Part shown: one piece after another, positions 17,377-25,259 of the stretch
How positions within the stretch are numbered: the first letter of the stretch is position 1
Layout: the number at the start of each line of letters is the position of its first letter
Assembly (NCBI GenBank): GCA_944322635.1
Contig: CALUPL010000028.1
Coordinates: 1 to 43,666 of the forward strand
DNA length: 43,666 nt
Direction of reading: 5' to 3'
Origin: an uncultured Mailhella sp.
GTDB lineage: Bacteria > Desulfobacterota > Desulfovibrionia > Desulfovibrionales > Desulfovibrionaceae
Made by a program: the position numbers and the translations under genes
Notes under the pieces: generated by a model
The model's input: the letters and a program-made list of their open reading frames with translations, nothing else
Databases searched by the model: none
What the model was told of the DNA's origin: nothing

Positions 17377-18234
17377 CTACAGAAGACGAAGCTTTTTTTC
17401 CACCTCGTCGATGATGTATCGGGGCGTGGAAGCTCCTGCCGTGAGTCCCACGGTACGCACTCCGGCAAAATCGGATTTCGAAAGTTCGTCGGCCGTTTCC
17501 ACGAGCACCGTGGGTACGCCGCGCATACGCGCAAGCTCCGCCAGTCTCTTCGTGTTGCCGCTGGACTTGCCTCCGGCCACAACCATGGCCTGCACACGGG
17601 CCGCAATTTCTCCGGCCTCTTCCTGTCTCTCGCGCGTAGCATCGCAAATGGTGTCGAGCACAATGAGCGATGAACCGAACCTTGCGGCAAGTCGCCGGTG
17701 CATTTCATCGAAGATAAGCCGGTCCTGTGTGGTCTGGGCGGCAAGCACCAGAGGATGCCCCTCAAGCTCTTCTCCGGCAATAAGGGTCTCAAGATCGGCA
17801 ATGGAGGAAAAAATACGGCTTTCTCCCGCCGCATAGGAAATAAGACCTCGAACCTCGGGGTGGGACTCCTCTCCGTAGAGCAGAAGCTCACGCCCCGTTG
17901 CCGTGGCCTCGGCAATGGCAAGCTGGGCGTTTTTCACGCGGGGACAGGTAGCATCCTCCACTCTTGCACAGCGTTCACGCAGACGCACTTCCACATCGCG
18001 GGGAATACCGTGCGCGCGTATGAGCACGGACATGTCCCCCTCGGCATCCTCCACGGAGTGCAGACAGCGCACGCCCTTGCGCGCGTAATCCTCAAGCACC
18101 TGCGGATTGTGGATGATTTCGCCGAGCGTAGCCACCTTTTCGCCGGAACGTGCGGCCACAATGGTGTCGAGCTTGTGAAGAGCAAGAGCCACGCCCATGC
18201 AGAAGCCGGCATGACTGGCGCGTATGACATTCAT
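17377..18234 (-). CDS. ispH: 4-hydroxy-3-methylbut-2-enyl diphosphate reductase
   Basis: The 285-residue enzyme performs the last step of the MEP isoprenoid pathway, making IPP and DMAPP with a [4Fe-4S] cluster. The three cluster cysteines are present: Cys12 in GFCMGV, the Cys in DATCPRV (about 97) and the Cys in DTICDAT (about 195). The catalytic Glu is in GEESHPEVRG, and the SSGNTKRL and TAGASTP substrate contacts are intact. It starts 13 bases after the murJ stop and shares its operon. Joining lipid-carrier precursor supply with the lipid II flippase is sensible for cell-wall synthesis. Confidence 0.96.
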   Translation of the reverse strand: MNVIRASHAGFCMGVALALHKLDTIVAARSGEKVATLGEIIHNPQVLEDYARKGVRCLHSVEDAEGDMSVLIRAHGIPRDVEVRLRERCARVEDATCPRVKNAQLAIAEATATGRELLLYGEESHPEVRGLISYAAGESRIFSSIADLETLIAGEELEGHPLVLAAQTTQDRLIFDEMHRRLAARFGSSLIVLDTICDATRERQEEAGEIAARVQAMVVAGGKSSGNTKRLAELARMRGVPTVLVETADELSKSDFAGVRTVGLTAGASTPRYIIDEVEKKLRLL

Positions 18235-18247
18235 GAAGCAGACTCCG

Positions 18248-19828
18248 TCAGGACTTTGAGACGCGTCTCAGGCGCCGCAGGAAGGGAGAAGTGACAAGAT
18301 AAAAATAGTCGCGATGGAAAAACCAGGCAATGACGAGCCACGAAGCCAGGAAAAGCAGACCTCCCACGGCAAGCACGATGAACTGCTGAAGCAGAAGATT
18401 CCATCCCGCCATGAGACGGAAACCGTCATGCATGACGGCGAGAGTAAGTCCGCAACCCGGCATGGAAATAAGAGCGCTGCGCCACGCCGTTCCCCAGATT
18501 CCGGCAAAGGCCCCGGAAGCCCAGCGTCGGCAGGCCACGACCATGAGCACCAGCGCGTAAAGAGCAATGGAAACCGTGGTCACCACGGCCACACCCCGCA
18601 CCCCCGTGAGCGGAATGAGCAGGAAATAGGCGGGAACGGCAAGAAGCGTGACCACCGTACCCACCACGGCGGGAGTGACGGTATCTTCCATGGCATAGAA
18701 GGCTCGGCCCGTCACCTGCTGCAAAAGCCAGAACGGAACGGCCACAAGCATGATCTGAAGAAGGGGAGCGGCTCCCAGGGTATGGGAAACGGAAAAGCTT
18801 CCGCCCTCGAAAATGAAGCCGAGCACAGGACCGGAAGCGGTGATCATCCAGGCCGCCACGGGCACGGCCACAATCATGCTGTTCGTCATGGTACGGCGCA
18901 GCGTTGCGCGGAACTCATCCATGTCGCCCTTTGCAGCCAGCGACGCCAGAAAGGGAAAGGACGCCACACCGGCGGCCTGTGCCACCACACCCACGGGTAC
19001 CATCATGATGCGCCGCGCGTAGTTGAGAAGACTCACCGCGCCGTCGCCGGCCATGCTGCCGAAAATGCGCACGAACTGTTCATCGAGCACCACCACGGAC
19101 TGACCTATCATAAGCGGCAGGGCAAGGAGCAGAAACTTTTTCATGAGAGGATGCGAGAGCCGGAAGGAAAGACGAAGTCCGCCTTCCCGCACGGCAACAA
19201 GCGGCAGGACGAATGCCCCCAGAGCCGCACCGACAAGTACGCCCCAGCAGAAACCTTCCATGCCCTCCGCAAGGCCGAGCCACGGCAATCCCACGCCGAA
19301 AAGCAGAATGCATCCGTTATAGACAAGAGGCATGAGAGCGGGCACCGTAAACTGATGCCGAATGTAAAGAACGGCCGAAAGACACGCTCCCGGAAGGAAG
19401 AACACCTGCGCCGGAAGAACAATACGCAAGAACTCGGCCAGTCGCTCGCACTGCTCGGGAGAAAATCCCGGGGCCACCACGGGCGCAAGTTCTGAGGCCG
19501 CCGCAAAGGCCAGCACGGATAAAACACCTATGGCCAGCGTGGCCCAGGTGAACACGGCTCCGAAAAGCCGCCAGCCGTCGGCCTCATCTTCTTCAAAACG
19601 CCGGGAAAGGAGCGGAATGAGCGTAATGGAAATGTATCCGCCCGCCAGAAGATAATTGAGAAAATCCGGCACGACGAAGGCCGCGAAGTAAATATCGGTC
19701 TCACCGCCCGCACCGAACTGCCAGGAGATGATCTTGTCGCGGAAAAGCCCCATGAAGCGTGAAACAAGAACGCTGAACGCCATGATGAGGGCGGCGGCCC
19801 CCATTTTCTGCCGTGAAGTAAGTGCCAT
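18248..19828 (-). CDS. murJ: Lipid II flippase
   Basis: This 526-residue membrane protein of the MVF/MOP family has about 14 hydrophobic helices and the typical N-terminus SRQKMGAAALIMAFSVLVSR followed by RDKIISWQFG. It moves lipid II across the inner membrane. The frame is open to 20173, but the ATG at 19828 matches the family start and lies two bases after the stop of the upstream gene. The upstream sequence of the long frame has no family features. Arg and Asp residues lining the central cavity (RDK, ETDIYFAAF) are present. It is followed by ispH. Confidence 0.95.
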   Translation of the reverse strand: MALTSRQKMGAAALIMAFSVLVSRFMGLFRDKIISWQFGAGGETDIYFAAFVVPDFLNYLLAGGYISITLIPLLSRRFEEDEADGWRLFGAVFTWATLAIGVLSVLAFAAASELAPVVAPGFSPEQCERLAEFLRIVLPAQVFFLPGACLSAVLYIRHQFTVPALMPLVYNGCILLFGVGLPWLGLAEGMEGFCWGVLVGAALGAFVLPLVAVREGGLRLSFRLSHPLMKKFLLLALPLMIGQSVVVLDEQFVRIFGSMAGDGAVSLLNYARRIMMVPVGVVAQAAGVASFPFLASLAAKGDMDEFRATLRRTMTNSMIVAVPVAAWMITASGPVLGFIFEGGSFSVSHTLGAAPLLQIMLVAVPFWLLQQVTGRAFYAMEDTVTPAVVGTVVTLLAVPAYFLLIPLTGVRGVAVVTTVSIALYALVLMVVACRRWASGAFAGIWGTAWRSALISMPGCGLTLAVMHDGFRLMAGWNLLLQQFIVLAVGGLLFLASWLVIAWFFHRDYFYLVTSPFLRRLRRVSKS

Positions 19829-19830
19829 AC

Positions 19831-20412
19831 TCACACCGGAAGGCCCGCAGTGCGGGAAGCAGACAGAATCCTTACGCTTTCCGGCGGGATAACCACATAT
19901 TCCCGACTGAGAGGACGCCACGGATCCGTCAGTTTCGCATAGGGCAGGCAGTAAAGAGCGCCCGCCTCCAGGCTGCAGTCCAGAAAGTGCAGCCCCTCCA
20001 TATCCATATAATATCCCACCGTCCAGTGATCCACATAGGGCCTCTCCGACGGCGGAGCGATGCGCAGAAAACGAAACACCGAAACCAGCGGCATGGGCGG
20101 ACGCGCACAGGAACGGAGTGCCTCCCAGACCTGATCGCAGGAAGCATCCGACCCGAAGGGGGCGCTCACGCAAAGACCGGGAAATTCATGTTCCCTCACG
20201 TCGTCGAGCATATAATCCACAAGAGCCACATAGTCCGTTTTGTGCTCAAGTATGCGCGCAAACGCCTCGGAATCGGCAGACTGCGCAAGCAGCACGCGAT
20301 TGAAAATTCTTCTGGCCTGCAGCGGACCTATGCTGAAAAGCACCTGCAACGCGTTGAGCACGGCGTACATGGCGCAGAAATTGTCGATTTTTCCCTGATA
20401 GAAAGACTGCAT
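19831..20412 (-). CDS. Papain/C39-like cysteine peptidase-fold protein
   Basis: I do not recognise a named family for this 193-residue protein. The start region YQGKIDNFCAMYAVLNAL has a Cys at a helix start preceded by Gln, as in papain-like and C39-type peptidases. A later VDHWTVGYYMDMEGLHFLD has a His followed by strands, as in the catalytic His region of these folds. There is no signal peptide. The ATG at 20412 is preferred because GGGAG lies five bases upstream; the longer start at 20469 has none. It is the first gene of an operon with murJ and ispH, so a link to cell-wall synthesis or peptide processing is possible. Confidence 0.65.
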   Translation of the reverse strand: MQSFYQGKIDNFCAMYAVLNALQVLFSIGPLQARRIFNRVLLAQSADSEAFARILEHKTDYVALVDYMLDDVREHEFPGLCVSAPFGSDASCDQVWEALRSCARPPMPLVSVFRFLRIAPPSERPYVDHWTVGYYMDMEGLHFLDCSLEAGALYCLPYAKLTDPWRPLSREYVVIPPESVRILSASRTAGLPV

Positions 20413-20527
20413 GCAAACTCCCGACAGGCACTTGAAGCAGGAGGACCCGCCGGCCGAGCCAGAAACCATCCTTCTGTTTTCCCTTTCTTAAGGGCATAAC
20501 GTTACGATGTTATCCCGTCAAGAAGCT

Positions 20528-20556
20528 GGACAGTCCGCAACTCCCTGTGTATAGTG
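20528..20556 (+). promoter_or_regulatory. Sigma-70 promoter of metK
   Basis: TGGACA (20528-20533) and TATAGT (20551-20556) are separated by 17 bp. Each differs from its consensus at one position. Transcription would start near 20563, giving a 120-base leader before metK. Confidence 0.75.
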
Positions 20557-20568
20557 TCGGAGTGAAAG

Positions 20569-20602
20569 GCATATTACCATAGCTTGATATAAAGATATGC
20601 CC
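20569..20602 (+). promoter_or_regulatory. Inverted repeat at the 5' end of the metK transcript
   Basis: Perfect 7-bp arms GGCATAT/ATATGCC (20569-20575, 20596-20602) flank a 20-base centre containing the direct repeat GATAT-AAA-GATAT. It starts about 6 bases after the predicted transcript start, so it could be a repressor operator (for example for a SahR-type SAM-cycle regulator, known in Desulfovibrio) or a leader hairpin. I cannot confirm a match to a known motif. Confidence 0.45.
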
Positions 20603-20682
20603 TTTCCCGGATGCCTCTACGCTCACGGCTTCCGGTTCCTGCCGCATCCCTCCGAGCGCCTCGTGAACTTCAAGGAGAGACC

Positions 20683-21858
20683 ATGATCCCCTCTAAAGGC
20701 AAATACCTCTTCACCTCCGAATCCGTGACCGAAGGTCATCCCGACAAGGTAGCCGACCAGATTTCCGACGCCGTGCTCGATGCCCTGCTTCAGCAGGATC
20801 CCGACTCCCACGTTGCCTGCGAAACTCTGGTAACCACGGGCATGGCCATTGTGGCCGGTGAAATCACCACCAAGGGTTACGCCGATCTGCCCGCCATCGT
20901 GCGCCGCACCATCCGCGACATCGGCTACATCGGTTCCGACATGGGCTTCGACGCGCAGACCTGCGCAGTGATTTCCTCCATAGACAAGCAGTCGCCCGAC
21001 ATCGCGCAGGGCGTCAACCGCGCCAATCCCGAAGATCAGGGCGCGGGCGACCAGGGCATGATGTTCGGCTTTGCCGCCAACGAAACCGACACTCTCATGC
21101 CCGCTCCCATTTACTGGGCGCATCAGCTGTCGCTCCAGCTTTCCCGCGTACGCAAGAACGGCATCGTGGACTTCTTCCGCCCCGACGGAAAGACGCAGGT
21201 TTCCTTCGAGTACATCGACGGCAAGCCCGTGCGCATCAACAACGTGGTGGTTTCCACCCAGCATTCTCCCAAGGTAAGCCACGACGACATTGTGGAAGCC
21301 GTGAAGAAGGAAGTCATCCGCCCCATTCTCGAACCCACCGGCTACTTTGACGAGAAGAACTGCGAAATCTTCATCAACACCACGGGACGCTTCGTCATCG
21401 GCGGCCCCATGGGCGACTGCGGCCTGACGGGACGCAAGATCATTCAGGATACCTACGGCGGCATGGGCAACCACGGCGGCGGAGCCTTCTCCGGCAAGGA
21501 TCCCTCAAAAGTGGACCGCTCCGGCGCGTACATGGCCCGCTATGTGGCCAAAAACATCGTGGCTGCCGGTCTTGCCGACCGCTGCGAAGTGCAGATTGCC
21601 TACTGCATAGGCGTAGCCGAACCCGTTTCCGTGCTGGTGCACACCTTCGATACCGGCAAACTTCCCGACGATCAGCTCACGAAAGTCGTACGCGAAGTGT
21701 TCGATCTGCGTCCCTACTTCATCTGCAAGCGCCTCGATCTGAAGCGCCCCATCTACAGCAAGACCTCCTGCTACGGCCACTTCGGCCGCGAGCTTCCCGA
21801 CTTCACCTGGGAAAAGCGTGACGCCGTGGACGATCTCATCACCGCCGCCAAGCTGTAA
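20683..21858 (+). CDS. metK: S-adenosylmethionine synthase
   Basis: This 391-residue enzyme makes S-adenosylmethionine from methionine and ATP in the cytoplasm. The signatures are complete: [15 protein letters not shown] near the start, [10 protein letters not shown] in the middle, and [19 protein letters not shown] with its phosphate-loop lysines. The ATG at 20683 has AAGGAG (20673-20677 core) five bases upstream; the longer frame to 20611 has no family features. It is the only plus-strand gene between 9 kb and 28 kb and forms a single-gene unit ended by a strong terminator. Confidence 0.98.
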   Translation: MIPSKGKYLFTSESVTEGHPDKVADQISDAVLDALLQQDPDSHVACETLVTTGMAIVAGEITTKGYADLPAIVRRTIRDIGYIGSDMGFDAQTCAVISSIDKQSPDIAQGVNRANPEDQGAGDQGMMFGFAANETDTLMPAPIYWAHQLSLQLSRVRKNGIVDFFRPDGKTQVSFEYIDGKPVRINNVVVSTQHSPKVSHDDIVEAVKKEVIRPILEPTGYFDEKNCEIFINTTGRFVIGGPMGDCGLTGRKIIQDTYGGMGNHGGGAFSGKDPSKVDRSGAYMARYVAKNIVAAGLADRCEVQIAYCIGVAEPVSVLVHTFDTGKLPDDQLTKVVREVFDLRPYFICKRLDLKRPIYSKTSCYGHFGRELPDFTWEKRDAVDDLITAAKL

Positions 21859-21875
21859 TTTCTCTCAACAGCCGT

Positions 21876-21914
21876 AAAAAAGGAGGAAGAACAAAATGTT
21901 CTTCCTCCTTTTTT
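21876..21914. terminator. Bidirectional terminator between metK and the MBL gene
   Basis: Perfect 18-bp arms (21876-21893, 21897-21914) around a 3-base AAA loop. Each arm ends in a six-base A/T run, so the hairpin ends transcripts from both strands. Confidence 0.92.
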
Positions 21915-22054
21915 ATGCCTGAAACGCTTCTGCATCCGCTCTTATCAAGGCCGAACACACGCCATGACCATGGGACGCTTCTTCAGGAACGAACTCCGAA
22001 AGGATTTTCTACAGGCCCGGCACCTTTTCGTCGGATGAAAACACACCTGTTTTG

Positions 22055-22924
22055 CTACTTCAGCACTCGAGGCCCGGTGAAGGGCACATGAGAACCTGTG
22101 ACCTGCCAGCCTTCCTTGCGGGCTCGGTTCAGCATATCCTCGCGCACGCGGGCAGCGGCCGCAGGGTCCATATCGAAACTCGCGGATACGGCGGGATGTG
22201 CAGCCTGAACATCAAAAGCGTGCAGCAGATCACTCCAGAACACGAAGGTTTTACCTTCCGCCGACACCATGATGCCCACATGGCCGGGCGTATGCCCGGA
22301 TTCATCCATGGCCAATACACCGGGAAGAGCGGCACACACGTTTTCGCCCGCTTCAAAGGTACCCATGCGATCCTTATAGGCGGCGGCAATATTCGCCACG
22401 TTGTCGAATATCTTGAGCGCACCTCCGGAAGCGGACTTCCGGTTCTCCGGGCTGGTCCAGTATGTAAGCTCACGTTCGGGGAAAAGAACGACGGCACGGG
22501 AGAAGGCAGGCTTTCCGTCCTTCACGAGTCCGCCCACATGATCGCCGTGCGCGTGGGTGATGATGATGTGAGTCACATCTTCCCTGCCGAGTCCGGCCCC
22601 GCGAAGCGCCTCGTCCATCTGTTCGTCCGTCCAGTCATAGCCCGTATCCACCAGAGCCACGGCTCCGGGGACACGGATAAGCAGGACATTGAGTACGTTG
22701 TGAATCGCGCCGTCGGGATAGGCGGCGGCCACGGCTTTCTTCTGTTCTTCCGTGGACGGCATCAGAATGGACGCATTCAAATCCTTCTGTACAAGGGACA
22801 TGACCCTCAGGTTCACTTCTCCCACGGAAAACTCATTGAACGATATTTCTCCGGCCTGTGCGGGGACGACTCCTGAAGCTAGCATCATCACAACTCCCAG
22901 CAGTTGAACAACCTGTTTCCACAT
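22055..22924 (-). CDS. Exported metallo-beta-lactamase-fold hydrolase
   Basis: The 289-residue protein has a signal peptide with cleavage near PAQA-GEI (residue 24). The MBL metal motif HAHGDH is at 124-129; more ligands are in DESGHTPGHVG and SDLLHA. The fold usually holds two metal ions and hydrolyses lactones, esters or phosphodiesters; the long N-terminal region and SFDMDP resemble quorum-quenching/lactonase-like members. The ATG at 22924 has GGAGG nearby; the longer frame to 23170 has none of the features of a signal peptide. The natural substrate in the periplasm is unknown. Confidence 0.85.
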   Translation of the reverse strand: MWKQVVQLLGVVMMLASGVVPAQAGEISFNEFSVGEVNLRVMSLVQKDLNASILMPSTEEQKKAVAAAYPDGAIHNVLNVLLIRVPGAVALVDTGYDWTDEQMDEALRGAGLGREDVTHIIITHAHGDHVGGLVKDGKPAFSRAVVLFPERELTYWTSPENRKSASGGALKIFDNVANIAAAYKDRMGTFEAGENVCAALPGVLAMDESGHTPGHVGIMVSAEGKTFVFWSDLLHAFDVQAAHPAVSASFDMDPAAAARVREDMLNRARKEGWQVTGSHVPFTGPRVLK

Positions 22925-23139
22925 GACGACCTCCCTGAAAAAGGGATTTTTCCACAAAAGCGCCGTGCCTGGCACTTTCCTCCCGAAGACAGGCTCAGGC
23001 GACGCATGGCCTACCAGAACAGCCAGGTCAGACAGAGAACGCCCGCCGCCACGTCCTTCACTCATGATAGGGCAATGCGCTCTTGCCCGCCAGCATTTTC
23101 CCGGGGCTTCAATCGGTGTCTGAAACGCTTCCCGACAAG

Positions 23140-23172
23140 AAAAAATGCCCGTGTCGCAGGGCACAGGCATTT
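23140..23172 (-). terminator. Intrinsic terminator of uup
   Basis: On the minus strand a stem of 7 + 3 bp (one mismatch) with an 8-base loop spans 23143-23172 and runs into TTTTTT (23140-23145 in reverse). It lies about 35 bases after the uup stop. Confidence 0.8.
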
Positions 23173-23207
23173 CGGAAATTTTTCATGCAAAAAGTGCAGA
23201 CATTTCG

Positions 23208-25112
23208 TCAGATTTCCAGTTCCTTGAGTCTGGCCTCTATTTCATCAACGCGCTCAAGCAGCGCCAGCTGCTCTTCCTCCACCTGCGGCAGACGGGCGAC
23301 CTTGACATTGAAGGCCTCGGGATCACGGCTGAAAAGGTCGGGATCGGCCAGCGCCTCTTCCAGCTCCTTCTGCTCCTTTTCCAGTGCGTCGAGTCTGGCG
23401 GGCATTTCGTCCCTCTCCTTGAGCAGAGCCTCCTGCTCCCGCTGTTCCTTGTAGGAAAGACGGCGCTTCTTCGGTGCGTTTTCCTTCCACGTTTCCTTCG
23501 AAGACGCAGCCTTCTTTTCCTCCGGCTTCTGACGCTGCCGCAGCCAGTCGGTATAGCCGCCCACGTACTCGCGCACTTTGCCGTCGCCCTCAAGCGCAAT
23601 GGTGCTGGTGACAAGCTCGTCGAGAAAGGCTCGATCATGGCTCACCACAATGACCGTGCCCTTGTAGGAGGCGAGCATTTCCTCCAGAAGCTCCAGAGTT
23701 TCGGCGTCGAGATCGTTGGTGGGTTCGTCAAGCACCAGCAGATTGGAAGGCCTGGTGAAAAGCTTTGCCAGAAGAAGCCTGTTGCGCTCCCCGCCGGAAA
23801 GAAGGCCGACAGGAGTTCTCAATCTGCTGGAATCAAAAAGAAAATCCTGAAGGTAGCTGGCTACGTGGCGAGGCTCTCCGTTGATGGTCACCCGGTCGTT
23901 TCCCTCGGCCACGTTGTCCATCACGCTCTTCTCGTCGTCCAGAGAATCGCGCAGCTGATCGAAGTAGGCGATTTCCAGCCCCGTACCGAGGCGCACCGTG
24001 CCCGTGGTGGGCGCAAGTTCCCCCAGAAGCACACGCAGAAACGTGGTCTTGCCCGCGCCGTTGTCGCCTATGAGGCCTATCTTCTCGCCGCGCTGAATGA
24101 TGACGTTCGCATCTTCAAACACCTTGTAGCCGTCCGGCCAGGTGAAGGATACGTTCTTCATCTCCGCCACCAGCTTGCCCGACTTTTCCGCCTCCTGCAC
24201 GTTGAGCGTGGCCGTACCCATTCTTTCCCTGCGGGCCGCACGCTCCTCGCGCATCTTCATGAGTTCGCGCACGCGGCCCATGTTGCGGGTGCGGCGGGCC
24301 TTGATGCCCTGCCGAATCCACACTTCCTCCTGCGCCAGTTTCTTGTCGAACACGGCATTCTGCATGTCTTCGGCATGAAGGCGTTCCTCACGACGTTCAA
24401 GATAGGCATCAAATCCGCAGGCATAGCTGTAGAGTTTCGCACGGTCCAGCTCCACCATGCGCGTGGCCAGACGACGAACGAACGCCCTGTCGTGGCTGAT
24501 GAAGACCAGAGTTCTCGCCTGCCTGGCCAGATACTCTTCCAGCCAGCTTATGGTGCTGATGTCCAGATGGTTGGTGGGTTCGTCCAGAAGAAGCACGTCC
24601 GAGGCTATGAGCGCACGGGCAAGCGCCACCCGGCGCCGCGTACCGCCGGAAAGCGTGGAGAAATCCGCCTCGGGATCAAGGGCCAGACTGTTGATGACAC
24701 CGAGCACCTCGCCGTGCCGCTCCCATACCTCACCGTGCTCCATGACGGCATCGGCCTCTCTGGCAAGATCCGGGGGCAGAAGATCACGTCTGTCGGAGGC
24801 AATGAGATGCGCCGCAGCCAGAAGATGCCCTTCCTTTCCAAGAGCGTCGGCCGTCACGCTGAACACCGAACCTTTCCAGTGATCAGGCACAGCCTGCTGC
24901 ACATAACCTATGCGCAGCCCCGGTTCCTCATGCCTCTCACCGTAGTCCAGAGGAAGTCTTCCGGCCAGCACCGACAAAAGCGAAGACTTGCCCACGCCGT
25001 TGCGGCCTACGATGCAGAGCCTGTCGCCCTGCTCCACGAAAATTTCGGTATGATCCAGAAGCTGTCTGTTGCCGAGCGTAAGCCCGGCATCCTGAATGGA
25101 AAGAAGAGCCAT
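23208..25112 (-). CDS. uup: ABC-F ATPase
   Basis: The 634-residue protein has two ATP-binding cassettes: Walker A GRNGVGKSS and GDNGAGKTT, signatures TLSGGTRRR and LLSGGERNR, and Walker B LLLDEPTNHLD and LVLDEPTNDLD. A charged linker lies between them. The C-terminal ~80 residues form a coiled coil with basic start KKRRLSYKEQREQ, as in Uup, where it binds DNA or ribosomes. There are no membrane helices, so it is not a transporter. The ATG at 25112 matches the family start (MALLSIQDAG); upstream sequence in the frame does not. It follows polA on the same strand, suggesting common regulation with DNA maintenance. Confidence 0.93.
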   Translation of the reverse strand: MALLSIQDAGLTLGNRQLLDHTEIFVEQGDRLCIVGRNGVGKSSLLSVLAGRLPLDYGERHEEPGLRIGYVQQAVPDHWKGSVFSVTADALGKEGHLLAAAHLIASDRRDLLPPDLAREADAVMEHGEVWERHGEVLGVINSLALDPEADFSTLSGGTRRRVALARALIASDVLLLDEPTNHLDISTISWLEEYLARQARTLVFISHDRAFVRRLATRMVELDRAKLYSYACGFDAYLERREERLHAEDMQNAVFDKKLAQEEVWIRQGIKARRTRNMGRVRELMKMREERAARRERMGTATLNVQEAEKSGKLVAEMKNVSFTWPDGYKVFEDANVIIQRGEKIGLIGDNGAGKTTFLRVLLGELAPTTGTVRLGTGLEIAYFDQLRDSLDDEKSVMDNVAEGNDRVTINGEPRHVASYLQDFLFDSSRLRTPVGLLSGGERNRLLLAKLFTRPSNLLVLDEPTNDLDAETLELLEEMLASYKGTVIVVSHDRAFLDELVTSTIALEGDGKVREYVGGYTDWLRQRQKPEEKKAASSKETWKENAPKKRRLSYKEQREQEALLKERDEMPARLDALEKEQKELEEALADPDLFSRDPEAFNVKVARLPQVEEEQLALLERVDEIEARLKELEI

Positions 25113-25259
25113 GACATTCTCACATGATTCGGGCAGAAGCCCGTGATGTCGAAACAATGAGAAAAAAACGGAATAATCCCCTGCGGGCAGGCGGAGAGAC
25201 GCATGCGCCTTCCGCCCACGGGCATGCCGCACGTCGGCGGATGCGGAGACTTTTCCGAA

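Noticed and set aside
20470..20682. A SAM riboswitch before metK.
   Set aside because: I could not find the conserved cores of known SAM or SAH riboswitches; only a short inverted repeat is present.
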